Shown: positions 25,028 through 32,167 of the stretch, in pieces | How the letters are laid out: each line of letters opens with the position of its first letter | How positions within the stretch are numbered: the stretch's first letter is position 1 | Assembly: GCA_016342285.1 (NCBI GenBank) | Contig: JAEINQ010000003.1 | Location: forward strand, 1 to 64,000 | Reading direction: 5' to 3' | Source: Desulfobacterales bacterium | Lineage (GTDB): Bacteria; Desulfobacterota; Desulfobacteria; Desulfobacterales; JAEINQ01 | DNA length: 64,000 nucleotides | The notes under the pieces: generated by a model | Told to the model about the DNA's origin: nothing | Databases searched by the model: none | The model's input: the letters and a program-made list of their open reading frames with translations, nothing else | Translations under genes and position numbers: made by a program

Positions 25028-25072
25028 TGTTACCGCGGGGTTACGCCATGGCGTGAGTCCCAGCCTTGCTCT

Positions 25073-25304
25073 TTACGTTGCCGTCGCTGCGGTGTTGTGT
25101 GAAATATTGCTTTTTCAGCGTCACAATGGAAATATCAAAGTCGATCCTCCGCAGTTGAGGCAACAGGCCGGCAAACCAGAAAAAATCGCTGTGAACGACA
25201 TTTTTGTCGTTTGCTTTCAATTCCAAGGCATAGGCCTCAGAGGTAAAAACCCTGCGGAGACTTTGATTTTTTAACAAAAATGTATATGATTGGTCTTATC
25301 TGAA
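25073..25304. repeat. 230-bp direct repeat, copy A
   Basis: Matches 27208-27437 at roughly 85 percent or better by eye, with no large gaps. It includes the promoter described at 25263-25290. The minus strand of both copies carries an open frame beginning MLKNQSLRRVFTSEAYA, but the differences between copies are mostly non-synonymous, so I do not treat it as a gene with confidence. Confidence 0.8.
25263..25290 (+). promoter_or_regulatory. Duplicated vapBC promoter (copy A)
   Basis: TTGATT (25263-25268), 16-bp spacer, TATGAT (25285-25290). The same sequence and spacing occurs before the intact vapBC at 27398-27425. Confidence 0.55.
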
Positions 25305-25336
25305 CGTTTAAACATCCAAAGGGGGGCCGAATCATT

Positions 25337-25462
25337 ATGGAATGGATAGAGAATCTTCGAGGAAAAACAGTCGGCCTCGATACGGCCCCATTAATCTATC
25401 TTATCGATAAAAACCTAAATTTCAAATACTTACCCTTGATTCAAGCAAGTAATAGGGGATAG
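25337..25462 (+). pseudogene. VapC (PIN domain) 5' remnant
   Basis: The first 23 or so codons read 'MEWIENLRGKTVGLDTAPLI' plus 'YLID', nearly identical to the intact VapC at 27677 ('MEWIDRLRGKTVGLDTAPLI'). They keep the first catalytic aspartate of the PIN domain, then pass into unrelated sequence and stop at 25462. The antitoxin gene expected between promoter and VapC is missing too. The remnant is thus a decayed duplicate of the VapBC module at 27.4-28.1 kb. The hicBA pair follows at once. Confidence 0.85.
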
Positions 25463-25466
25463 ATCA

Positions 25467-25673
25467 ATGAAACTTAAAATCGTTTTAGAACAGGGAATGG
25501 ACGGCTATATTGTCGCCTATTGTCCGGCTTTGAAAGGGTGCGTGACCCAAGGCCGCACGGAAGAAGAAGCCATCGACAATCTCAAAGAAGCCATTGAACT
25601 CTATTTAGAAGCTGATCCACTGGATCTCACGTTGCCGCCGGACAAATATAAGGTTTGTGAGTTGGCGGTATGA
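25467..25673 (+). CDS. hicB: HicB-family antitoxin (short form)
   Basis: A 68-aa single-domain HicB antitoxin: 'KIVLEQGMDGYIVAYCPALKGCVTQGRTEEEAIDNLKEAIELYLE' is the full HicB fold. The short form lacks a separate DNA-binding domain. ATG 25467 follows AGGGGA. The stop overlaps the hicA start by 4 bp. The order is antitoxin first, opposite to the hicAB pair at 0.7-1.3 kb, and the two pairs are not close relatives. Confidence 0.92.
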   Translation: MKLKIVLEQGMDGYIVAYCPALKGCVTQGRTEEEAIDNLKEAIELYLEADPLDLTLPPDKYKVCELAV

Positions 25674-25903
25674 GCCCCAAACCACTACTGGTCTCTGGAC
25701 GCAAGCTTGAAAAGATTATTCAACGGGTCGGATATGAAAAGATATCTCAGCGAGGCAGCCACATTAAAATGAAAAACCGAAACACCGGAAGCGTTGTCAT
25801 TATCCCCGACCACAAGGAACTGGACCGATGGACGCTAAAAACCATTCTCAAACAAGCAGAAATATCTGATCAGCAATTCAATGAGCTCCTGAAAAAAGGC
25901 TGA
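25670..25903 (+). CDS. hicA: HicA-family toxin (YcfA-like mRNA interferase)
   Basis: A 77-aa dsRBD-fold ribonuclease: 'SGRKLEKIIQRVGYEKISQRGSHIKMKNRNTG' contains the catalytic G-S-H motif, followed by 'VIIPDHKELDRWTLKTILKQAEIS', the typical end of the family. It cuts mRNA and is blocked by HicB. It is translationally coupled to hicB by a 4-bp overlap, and the module is intact. The catalytic histidine is present, unlike the HicA-like protein near the window start. Confidence 0.93.
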   Translation: MSPKPLLVSGRKLEKIIQRVGYEKISQRGSHIKMKNRNTGSVVIIPDHKELDRWTLKTILKQAEISDQQFNELLKKG

Positions 25904-25954
25904 TCCGCCCTGGCCTTTCGAAGACCCGCCCCACGGCATTTACCCCCCATAAAA

Positions 25955-26155
25955 TTTCTCTTTACGTTGCGAGCTTTGCGACGTTGCGTGAACCCTGCTT
26001 TTTCAGCGCCACAATCAAAACACAAAACCTTTCCACACGCAAAGACGCCACGACGCCACGTTCTAAAACCATAAAATTATCTTCGCGTTGCGAGCTTTGC
26101 GCCGTTGCGTGAAACCATTCTTTTGCCCTCACGTTGCTGTCTTTGCGTGAGCTAT
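25955..26155. repeat. Island palindromic repeats (ACGCAACGACGC family)
   Basis: A half element (25960-26005) followed by a full one of about 100 bp (26030-26130): left arm CACGCAAAGACGCCACGACGC and right arm GCGAGCTTTGCGCCGTTGCGTGA are inverted relatives around an AT-rich centre. The full element is closely matched at 29481-29580. Such elements occur between nearly every module of the island. Confidence 0.7.
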
Positions 26156-26553
26156 CGATTGGGGAAAACAGAAAATTCGTTTGATGCGGATATAAGATGG
26201 GCGTCGGCGGTAATCAGCGTCAGATCATACACCATGGCCGAAGCGGCGATAAAGCGGTCGGCGGGATCCTGGTGCGGCAATTCGATCTTTCGACTTTTAA
26301 TGGCCACATCATGATTCAAAGCGGCTTGCGAAAATGGAAACGTGTCGAGAACACGTTTCATCCAATCAGCAGGATCCCGGTCTAACTCAATCCGGCCCTT
26401 TTCCGTAAGGATGATCACTTCCCAGGTCGTTATGGGCGAAAGCCACAGCGCGTTGTCCAGGTTTTCCAGTTCCGCAGCGACATCAGATGACAAACGCTCC
26501 GGCATCAGCAAACTCCAGAGAAAAATGTGGGTGTCCAGGAGAAATTCACTCAT
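26152..26553 (-). CDS. vapC: PIN-domain toxin, VapC family
   Basis: A 133-aa PIN ribonuclease of the type paired with Phd antitoxins: 'FLLDTHIFLWSLL' carries the first catalytic aspartate, 'SPITTWEVIILTEKGRI' the acidic residue of the second motif, and 'DPADRFIAASAMVYDLTLITADAHL' the remaining aspartates. Length and motifs are complete, so the enzyme should cut RNA when free. Its start overlaps the upstream antitoxin gene by 8 bp. Repeats of the ACGCAACGACGC family abut its 3' end. Confidence 0.93.
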   Translation of the reverse strand: MSEFLLDTHIFLWSLLMPERLSSDVAAELENLDNALWLSPITTWEVIILTEKGRIELDRDPADWMKRVLDTFPFSQAALNHDVAIKSRKIELPHQDPADRFIAASAMVYDLTLITADAHLISASNEFSVFPNR

Positions 26554-26797
26554 TCAATACCCCCCATTCATTTTCTCCAGATGCCGGAGAGACAATATCA
26601 CCGACAATCTTGCCTTTTGAACGATACGATCCCAGCCAGGATTCCTTGCGATCAGGCAGCGGGGCCGGATCGATCATGGCAATCGGTTTTCCGTGTCGGG
26701 TAACCAGCACCGGGCGTCCGGTCCGATTTACCTTATCCAGCACCGCAAGGCAGGTCGCCTTGAATTGCGAAATCGAAATAACGTCATTTGTTTCCAT
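26546..26797 (-). CDS. Phd/YefM-family antitoxin
   Basis: An 83-aa antitoxin: 'DVISISQFKATCLAVLDKVNRTGRPVLVTRHGKPIAMIDP' is the complete Phd/YefM N-terminal dimerisation and DNA-binding domain. The C-terminal tail would wrap the PIN toxin. ATG 26797 follows AAAGAGGTG. It is cotranscribed with the PIN gene (8-bp overlap) and should repress the operon at the palindrome 26845-26865. Confidence 0.93.
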   Translation of the reverse strand: METNDVISISQFKATCLAVLDKVNRTGRPVLVTRHGKPIAMIDPAPLPDRKESWLGSYRSKGKIVGDIVSPASGENEWGVLNE

Positions 26798-26844
26798 ACC
26801 GACACCTCTTTATGAAGGATAGTAACTTAAATTTGTTCATATGT

Positions 26845-26865
26845 ACCATGGTCAGAGACTATGGT
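26845..26865 (-). promoter_or_regulatory. Palindromic operator candidate for the Phd/VapC operon
   Basis: ACCAT-G-GTC-AGA-GAC-T-ATGGT reads as a 21-bp near-perfect palindrome, about 48 bp upstream of the antitoxin ATG. Phd/YefM proteins bind short palindromes of this kind to autoregulate. No clear -10/-35 pair was assigned. Confidence 0.5.
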
Positions 26866-27207
26866 CAATAATTGTTCTTTCTGCCACCGGTGTTCCATCT
26901 GCGGTCTTCAGTCAACCGTTCCAGAGTGACAACCTCCGCTGCAAATCAGCGAGCCCGGATTCTCCGGCAAGCAAACCCGTCCCGAAAACCAGGTCCTCCC
27001 CCACGATCTCACAACCAGCCTTTTATATTCCATGGCAATAAATTGCCCTATTTGGCATCTTATTGCCTTGGAATCTCCCATTGTTTAGTTTCTTAAAAAA
27101 CGTTACTCACGCAACGACGCAAAGGCGCCACGTGAAAACCCTTAAAACCTGTTCTTGCCCTTACGTTGCCGTCGTTGCGCCGTTGCGTGAAACCATGCTC
27201 TTGACCT
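26866..27207. repeat. Gene-free stretch with island repeat
   Basis: The first 235 bp show no gene or pattern apart from weak likeness to 23700-23745. From 27101 to 27192 there is a palindromic island repeat: left CTCACGCAACGACGCAAAG, right GTCGTTGCGCCGTTGCGTGA. It contains the CCACGTGAAAACCCTTAAAA phrase shared with the 23.6-kb copy. Confidence 0.6.
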
Positions 27208-27437
27208 TTACGTTGCCGTCGCTGCAGCGTTGCGTGATATATTGATTTTTCAGCGCCACATTGGAAATATCAAATTCGATCCTCCGCAATTGAGGCAACA
27301 GACCGGCAAACCGGGAAAAATCGCTGTGAACGGCACTTTTGTCGTTTGCTTTCAATTCCACTGCATAGGCCTCAGAGGTAAAAACCCTGCGGAGACTTTG
27401 ATTTTTTAACAAAAACGTATATGATTGGTCTTATCCG
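27208..27437. repeat. 230-bp direct repeat, copy B
   Basis: Second copy of the block at 25073-25304, here leading into the intact vapBC operon. Its end carries the promoter TTGATT (27398-27403), 16-bp spacer, TATGAT (27420-27425). The match stops shortly before the vapB ribosome site, so the duplicated unit is the vapBC upstream region. Confidence 0.8.
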
Positions 27438-27467
27438 CATGTTAAACGCCCAAAAGGAGACCGGACC

Positions 27468-27689
27468 ATGTTGGAACCCGACTATAACCGCGTCGTATCC
27501 GAGATAAAAATGTTACCGCTTTCCGACCAACTTCGATTATTGCAGCAAATGGCGTCAATAATTCGCAAAAAAACGAGCAAGGCCCAAACACGAAATATTT
27601 TAGAGCTAAAAGGCATGGGCAAGGATGTCTGGAAGGGCCTTGATGTAAAAACATATCTCGACGAAGAAAGAGCATCATGGAATGGATAG
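27468..27689 (+). CDS. vapB: VapB-like antitoxin
   Basis: A 73-aa small protein: 'RVVSEIKMLPLSDQLRLLQQMASIIRKK' is a helical segment common to antitoxins of PIN toxins in this size class, and 'DVKTYLDEERASWNG' is the toxin-binding tail. ATG 27468 follows AAGGAGA. It overlaps vapC by 13 bp. The first domain is not one of the named DNA-binding folds I can recognise with certainty; the role is deduced mainly from operon position. Confidence 0.8.
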   Translation: MLEPDYNRVVSEIKMLPLSDQLRLLQQMASIIRKKTSKAQTRNILELKGMGKDVWKGLDVKTYLDEERASWNG

Positions 27690-28114
27690 ACCGACTGCGA
27701 GGGAAAACGGTTGGCCTGGACACGGCCCCGCTGATATACTTTATCGAGGAACATCCGGCATATCTTGAAACGGTAACGCTTTTTTTCGAAGCCATGGAAA
27801 GGGGCGATTTTTCGGTTGTCACCTCAACGGTAACTTTATTGGAAGTGTTGGTGCATCCGTTGCGTGCAAATAATAAGGCCCTCGCCGAAGAATACCGGGA
27901 TATTTTACTGAATTCGAAATTAATCATGACAGAAATCTCCACCACGATTGCGGAACATGCTTCCATGCTCAGGGCCCTTCACAATATCCGAACGCCAGAT
28001 GCTCTTCAGATCAGCACGGCTATCAACGCCGGGGCAGTCTGCTTTTTCACCAACGATATCCGGCTGCCCAAAATACCTGCCTTGCAAACCCTCGCACTTG
28101 ATTCAATCCGGTAA
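27677..28114 (+). CDS. vapC: PIN-domain toxin, VapC family
   Basis: A 145-aa PIN ribonuclease. 'VGLDTAPLIYFIEEHPAY' has the first catalytic aspartate, 'VTSTVTLLEVLVHPLRANN' the second-motif glutamate, 'IRTPDALQISTAINAGAVCFFTNDIRL' the third and fourth acidic positions. All are intact. It is the parent form of the remnant at 25337. The module carries its own promoter at 27398-27425. Confidence 0.93.
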   Translation: MEWIDRLRGKTVGLDTAPLIYFIEEHPAYLETVTLFFEAMERGDFSVVTSTVTLLEVLVHPLRANNKALAEEYRDILLNSKLIMTEISTTIAEHASMLRALHNIRTPDALQISTAINAGAVCFFTNDIRLPKIPALQTLALDSIR

Positions 28115-28500
28115 TCATTGAACAAAAAACCCTGCCCTCGACCTTCACCTTGACGTCGTCGCGGCTTTACGTGAAACATTGCTTTAACTGCAGCCCCTCG
28201 CAGCTGCCGGAAAACCCTTCTTTCCTATCCGCTTTGAGCTTTCAGCTACCCTCCGTTGCTGTCGTTGCGCCGTCGCGTGAAATATTGTTTTTTGGAACAG
28301 TCTGAAGACTGAAGTCCGAAGGGAAACGGCTCCGGTCCCATCCATCCAGTATCCCGTCTTCGGGCTACGCTTCGGCTACGACCCGACAGGTTGCCCCACG
28401 GCTACGCCGGGCAAGCCCAGACCTCACATCCCACATCTCAAATCCCAAATCCCAGGTCCCACATCCCAGACATTCGACATCCGTTGATTCAAACCGCCAC
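28115..28500. repeat. Repeat-rich gene-free stretch
   Basis: Holds decayed island repeats (28137-28165 and 28250-28285). From about 28417 to 28475 there is a run of short degenerate units of the CCCACATCTCAAATCCCAAAT type (7-8 bp period). A phrase TACGACCCGACAGG at 28377 recurs near 23583. No gene seen. Confidence 0.55.
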
Positions 28501-28529
28501 TTGACACATGCGTACATTAGGCGTACAGA
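28501..28529 (+). promoter_or_regulatory. tacAT promoter candidate
   Basis: Consensus -35 TTGACA (28501-28506), 17-bp spacer, weak -10 TACAGA (28524-28529). A direct repeat GCGTACA lies in the spacer and over the -10 and could be bound by the DUF1778 ribbon-helix-helix antitoxin. The gene starts about 90 bp downstream. Confidence 0.5.
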
Positions 28530-28621
28530 TGAAAAATACACGAAACCTTTGGACGTATCTGTAAATGCCCCTGCTTATTATAGCCACTGGGGGCGGAACG
28601 ATCTGGGAAACAGGGTGAATC

Positions 28622-28906
28622 ATGTCTACACCAGAAACCATAAAACAAGAGCGATTACACGTACGACTCGACACCCTGTCCAAGCAGAAACTGGAACGGG
28701 CCGCAAGTTACACACGAAAAAGCCTTTCTGAGTTTGTTTTAACAAATGCGTTATCCTCGGCAGAAGAGGTGATCCGTGAGCACGAAACTTTAACCCTCAG
28801 CCAAAGTGACTGGACGGTATTTATGGATGCGCTAGAAAATCCACCCAAACCCAACAAAAAACTCAGACAGGCTTTTAAATCGCATAAACAACGCATTAAA
28901 ACTTGA
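28622..28906 (+). CDS. tacA: DUF1778 antitoxin (TacA-like)
   Basis: A 94-aa DUF1778 protein: 'QERLHVRLDTLSKQKLERAASYTRKSLSEFVLTNALSSAEEVIREHE' is the ribbon-helix-helix domain, and 'LTLSQSDWTVFMDALENPPKPNKKLRQAFKSH' is the C-terminal segment that inserts into the partner acetyltransferase. It should repress the operon and neutralise the toxin 60 bp downstream. ATG 28622 follows AGGGTG. Confidence 0.93.
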   Translation: MSTPETIKQERLHVRLDTLSKQKLERAASYTRKSLSEFVLTNALSSAEEVIREHETLTLSQSDWTVFMDALENPPKPNKKLRQAFKSHKQRIKT

Positions 28907-28966
28907 CGGTTCCGTCTGACGATAGCCTTTTTACGAGCGAGTCAAACGTAATCAGCAGGGTACCCA

Positions 28967-29467
28967 TTGGAACTTACCATCACGCTGTTGAATCCAAAGC
29001 ATCAGCGAACGAAATTTCACTGCGGTGAAGACTCCCTTGATCAATACATCCGGCAGTATGCCAAGCAAGATAACAAACGCCGCATCAGCCGTGTATTTGT
29101 TGCATCCCCCATCGACAATCCGGCGCATATCACCGGTTATTATACATTGAGCGCCGGCAGTCTGGATACGACGTCACTTCCCGACACAATGGCAAAGCGT
29201 CTGCCGAAGTATCCCGTCCCGGTCGCACTTCTCGGCAGGCTGGCCATTGACACGCATCATCAAGGGCGTGGGGTGGGTACGCTTTTGATAGCAGACGCAC
29301 TTAAGAGGGTCCATCAAGCCGCGAAAATCATCGCGGTTTATGCACTGGTGGTTGATGCACTCAATGAAGGTACTGTGAATTTTTACCAACAATTTGGATT
29401 TATTCCCCTGCCAAACACGAGCAACAAACTGTTTTTGCCTCTCGATACAATTTCTGAAATCGCCTGA
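28967..29467 (+). CDS. tacT: GNAT acetyltransferase toxin (TacT-like)
   Basis: A 166-aa GNAT enzyme of the TacT/AtaT class, which acetylates aminoacyl-tRNA and stops translation. 'FHCGEDSLDQYIRQYAKQDNKRRISRVFV' is the N-terminal family signature, 'LLGRLAIDTHHQGRGVGTLLIADAL' holds the acetyl-CoA-binding R/Q-x-x-G-x-G/A loop, and 'YQQFGFIPL' the catalytic tyrosine region. The start is a TTG at 28967 preceded by GCAGGG. It follows the DUF1778 antitoxin, the standard arrangement. Intact. Confidence 0.93.
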   Translation: MELTITLLNPKHQRTKFHCGEDSLDQYIRQYAKQDNKRRISRVFVASPIDNPAHITGYYTLSAGSLDTTSLPDTMAKRLPKYPVPVALLGRLAIDTHHQGRGVGTLLIADALKRVHQAAKIIAVYALVVDALNEGTVNFYQQFGFIPLPNTSNKLFLPLDTISEIA

Positions 29468-29480
29468 ACCCCCTAAAACC

Positions 29481-29580
29481 TTTCCTCACGCTACGACGCA
29501 AAGCCGCTACGTTTTAAAATCATACAATTTTCATCACGTTGCGAGCTTTGCGCCGTTGCGTGAAACCTTTCTTTTGACCG
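29481..29580. repeat. Island palindromic repeat (last copy)
   Basis: About 100 bp, left arm CTCACGCTACGACGCAAAGC, right arm GCTTTGCGCCGTTGCGTGA. The best match of this copy is 26030-26130. It closes the toxin-antitoxin island. Confidence 0.7.
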
Positions 29581-29599
29581 TCCTTTCACAAGCCATCCA

Positions 29600-29821
29600 T
29601 CAATTCCCCAGCACATCCTTGATCCCGGCCCGGACCAGATTCGGTTTGAGATATAACTTGGCTCTTTTGATGCCCCGGGCATCGACAAAGGTGTCGGTAA
29701 AGGTGAGTTCCGCTTTCTTCAGGATCTTCACGTCACCGCTTAAAACGATGATGTGAAAGTTCAATGCCCCTGCACCGATGATCACCGCAAGAACAACCAG
29801 CACCGCAAATATTTTATTCAA
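29600..29821 (-). CDS. Small single-pass membrane protein of unknown function
   Basis: A 73-aa protein with one N-terminal hydrophobic segment ('IFAVLVVLAVIIGAGALNFHIIVL') and a short basic, beta-rich tail ('KILKKAELTFTDTFVDARGIKRAKLYLKPNLVRAG'). The start is TTG at 29821, supported by a very strong ribosome site, GGGAGG, seven bases upstream. No family is recognised. It is probably an inner-membrane protein with a periplasmic tail. Confidence 0.7.
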   Translation of the reverse strand: MNKIFAVLVVLAVIIGAGALNFHIIVLSGDVKILKKAELTFTDTFVDARGIKRAKLYLKPNLVRAGIKDVLGN

Positions 29822-30062
29822 CCGATCCTCCCTTACGTAAAGAATTCATAGGATGTGGCCTTGGGTTGATTGTCGGCCCCGATCCGGGTGAAGTGACCAT
29901 AGCGTTTGTCAGCAAACCGTTCCGATACCGGTGGTTCGGCAGCTTTTCCGACCAACGCAAGATTTCCAAAGTGGACGGTTACAAACGCTATAATACTTTG
30001 GTCGTCATTGTTAGACCTTTCAAAAACCAAAAATGCCAATCTTATCGGACCGATTGAAAATC
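29822..30062. other. Gene-free stretch upstream of the small membrane protein
   Basis: Begins with a partial GTAAAGAATCC repeat (29837-29866). Nothing else is recognisable. A 68-codon minus-strand open frame here has no features. Confidence 0.35.
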
Positions 30063-30096
30063 AGCTGAAACGGAACGGAACTATGACAATCCCTAT
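30063..30096. repeat. 34-bp inverted repeat, left copy
   Basis: AGCTGAAACGGAACGG, then two variable positions, then TATGACAATCCCTAT. The inverted partner at 32124-32157 differs at only two positions. The pair encloses 2.1 kb with the YkgJ gene and two dead genes. Confidence 0.8.
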
Positions 30097-30286
30097 AAAG
30101 TTTTGATAGCACAATCTCGGACCTCTGTCAGAAGGTTTTCGGTAATCGAGCCTTTTGTGAGCTCGCCTTGACGGCGCCTTGTGGCCTGTGGTTTAGTGAT
30201 TTTTCCACCCATTGGAATCCGCCGCGAATTTGCCGTATTCCCGAAGAACCGCGAAAACGGCGAGCCGCCGCACCGGAGGGAAACCG

Positions 30287-30985
30287 ATGATGCCGGACAG
30301 AGATTGCATTTTTCTTGCCCCCAATGAGGCCGTTTCCGCCATCCGCCGCGACTTTGGGCAGTATCCGCCCCAGACGGCGCTCTTTTGCGAACTCTACCCG
30401 CTGCTCATGGACGATGGCACCACGGCCACCAAAGCGGCCCGCGACCAAGGGATCTGGATCAGCCGTGGCAACGGCCGAGCCCCGTGCCTGGAGCAGGCAT
30501 CAGAGGTGGGAGAAAATCTGTGCCGGACCATAGAAGACGTGTCCGTCAACCTGGATCTCTTGACAAAAATCTGCATGAGGGTATTTCGCGCCCGAGCCAG
30601 ACCCGAAGAGAGCACGAAACATCGCGGCGTCTGGGTCGAAACGGGCATGGAAGGGTTCTCCTGCCACCAGTGCGGCCAATGCTGCCGCATGCTGGACTAC
30701 CGGACCGAATGCACGCCGGCGGACGCCGCCCGCTGGGAAGCGGCAGGCCGCACGGATATCCTGCGGTGGACGGCACCCATTCGAAAAAGGGGAGCCGTGG
30801 TTGGCTACAGCATATGGGTTCGACCCGGCACCCGGCAGTTTGCCGAAACCTGCCCCTGGCTGACCCGCGGCGACCGACCGGACCGATGGATTTGCGGCAT
30901 CCAGGAGATCAAGCCGGCCATCTGCCGCCAGTACCCGGGCACCCGCAAACACGCCCGGATGACCGGCTGCCCCGGCATCCTCTGA
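30287..30985 (+). CDS. YkgJ-family cysteine-cluster protein
   Basis: A 232-aa protein of the YkgJ/CxxCxxCC family. The hallmark 'FSCHQCGQCCRMLDY' is near residue 125 and the later cysteines are in 'AETCPWL', 'WICGIQEIKPAICRQYPG' and 'TGCPG', together expected to bind zinc or an iron-sulfur cluster. The N-terminal 110 residues are family-specific. ATG 30287 follows GGAGGG. Possible readings as a Fe-S carrier or oxidoreductase are open; function is unknown. It stands alone between dead genes. Confidence 0.87.
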   Translation: MMPDRDCIFLAPNEAVSAIRRDFGQYPPQTALFCELYPLLMDDGTTATKAARDQGIWISRGNGRAPCLEQASEVGENLCRTIEDVSVNLDLLTKICMRVFRARARPEESTKHRGVWVETGMEGFSCHQCGQCCRMLDYRTECTPADAARWEAAGRTDILRWTAPIRKRGAVVGYSIWVRPGTRQFAETCPWLTRGDRPDRWICGIQEIKPAICRQYPGTRKHARMTGCPGIL

Positions 30986-31075
30986 CACGGAACCCATCCT
31001 AATTCTCTTCCCAAAGTATCCTTTCCCTAATAGATGAAAATCGATGGATCCGGCTTTTTTCAAAGCCATCAAAGC

Positions 31076-31198
31076 TCACCCATGGGCCACATCCAGTACC
31101 GCGACGATAAAATCGACGTCTGCTGCAGGGATGCACAAGGGCGGTTTGATGCACAGCACATTGTCGCAGAGCCCCCTTTTTCTCACCAACAGGCCACC
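31076..31198 (-). pseudogene. Class III aminotransferase, C-terminal fragment
   Basis: In the minus-strand frame ending at the TGA 31076-31078, 40 codons read 'GGLLVRKRGLCDNVLCIKPP' and 'LCIPAADVDFIVAVLDVAHG'. This is the tail of a pyridoxal-phosphate class III aminotransferase (the 'G-L-L...N-V-L-R-I-K-P-P-L' phrase is a hallmark). No start and no other part of the enzyme is present upstream. It is a leftover 3' fragment. Confidence 0.75.
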
Positions 31199-31339
31199 AA
31201 CCAACCGTAGCCGTTCATTGATATATTCGCCTAAAGTTGATAGCGTCAAAATCGCCCCTGACGCAATCAGGCAACGTTACCACCGTCTCATTCCAAGGCC
31301 AACGCCTTTCCTATTTCCTACATATTCAAGAGGTTATTG

Positions 31340-32086
31340 ATGAGCGAGCCATCACCCCCCTGGGAAGCGCTGAGCGAACTGATCGCCGCGGAAAACAGCG
31401 CTGAATTGACCGCATTTATTGAGACCCTCAGCCCGCCGGAAACAGCCAGGGCAATCTCCCGTCTGGCAGAGGCAGAACAGCTTCATCTGCTCAGTCTTCT
31501 CAGCCCCGAGGATGCCGCCGATGTGATTGAGGACATCCCTGAGGAGCAGGCCGCGGATTTGGTGGAGGATATGCCTTCGGAACAGGCGGCTGCGATCATG
31601 GAAGAACTGTCCAGCGATTATCTGGTGGATGTGCTGGGCGAAATGGATGGGGATGCAAGCCATGCCATTCTGGCGAAAATGTCCCATGGTCAGCGACATG
31701 AGCGGATGTTCAGGCAACCAGGCAGTAGCGGTTTCCATGCGCGAACTCGCCCTGGGCCGGGTTCGGCCGGGTGAGCTGCTCTGGGTGCTTGCAAAGGAGA
31801 CCAAGATCGGCATCATCAACGGTCTGGTGCTTGGCTTGCTGCTTGGTGGCGTCGCCTTTTTCTGGAAGGGAAACCCGTGGCTTGGGTTGGTGGTGGGAGG
31901 CGCTTTGGCGGCCAACACGCTGGTTTCCGTCACCCTCGGGGGGATGCTGCCCCTGGTTCTCAAGCGGTTGAAACTCGATCCGGCCCTGGTTTCCAGTCCG
32001 CTGCTGACAACGGTCACCGATATGTGCGGCTTTTTTTTGTTTTGCGTTTCGCCACGGCGGTTCTGCCAAGACTTGGAGGCATTTAG
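31340..32086 (+). pseudogene. mgtE: MgtE-type magnesium transporter, internally deleted and frameshifted
   Basis: The ATG 31340 opens a good MgtE N-terminal domain ('EDAADVIEDIPEEQAADLVEDMPSEQAAAIMEELSSDYLVDVLGEMD'). After about 31690 the frame changes and jumps to the C-terminal membrane part ('NQAVAVSMRELALGRVRPGEL', 'GLVLGLLLGGVAFFWKGNP', 'LTTVTDMCGFFLF'). The CBS domains and first membrane helices, some 200 residues, are missing. A run of eight T (32031-32038) then breaks the frame again; the original end reads on in another frame as 'FFVLRFATAVLPRLGGI' to the stop at 32086. At least two lesions, so it is not functional. Confidence 0.88.
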
Positions 32087-32123
32087 CAGGTGTCAGGACC
32101 GGGTTTTCCATTTTCACCGTCCA

Positions 32124-32157
32124 ATAGGGATTGTCATATTCCCGTTCCGTTTCAGCT
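32124..32157. repeat. 34-bp inverted repeat, right copy
   Basis: Reverse complement of 30063-30096 with two mismatches. It lies just beyond the dead mgtE and just before the 3' end of the 407-aa gene. Confidence 0.8.
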
Positions 32158-32167
32158 TAAAAAACGG

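Noticed and set aside
22275-29580. A CRISPR array formed by the ACGCAACGACGC repeats
   Set aside because: Copies are palindromic, variable in length and separated by whole genes, without regular spacers or cas genes.
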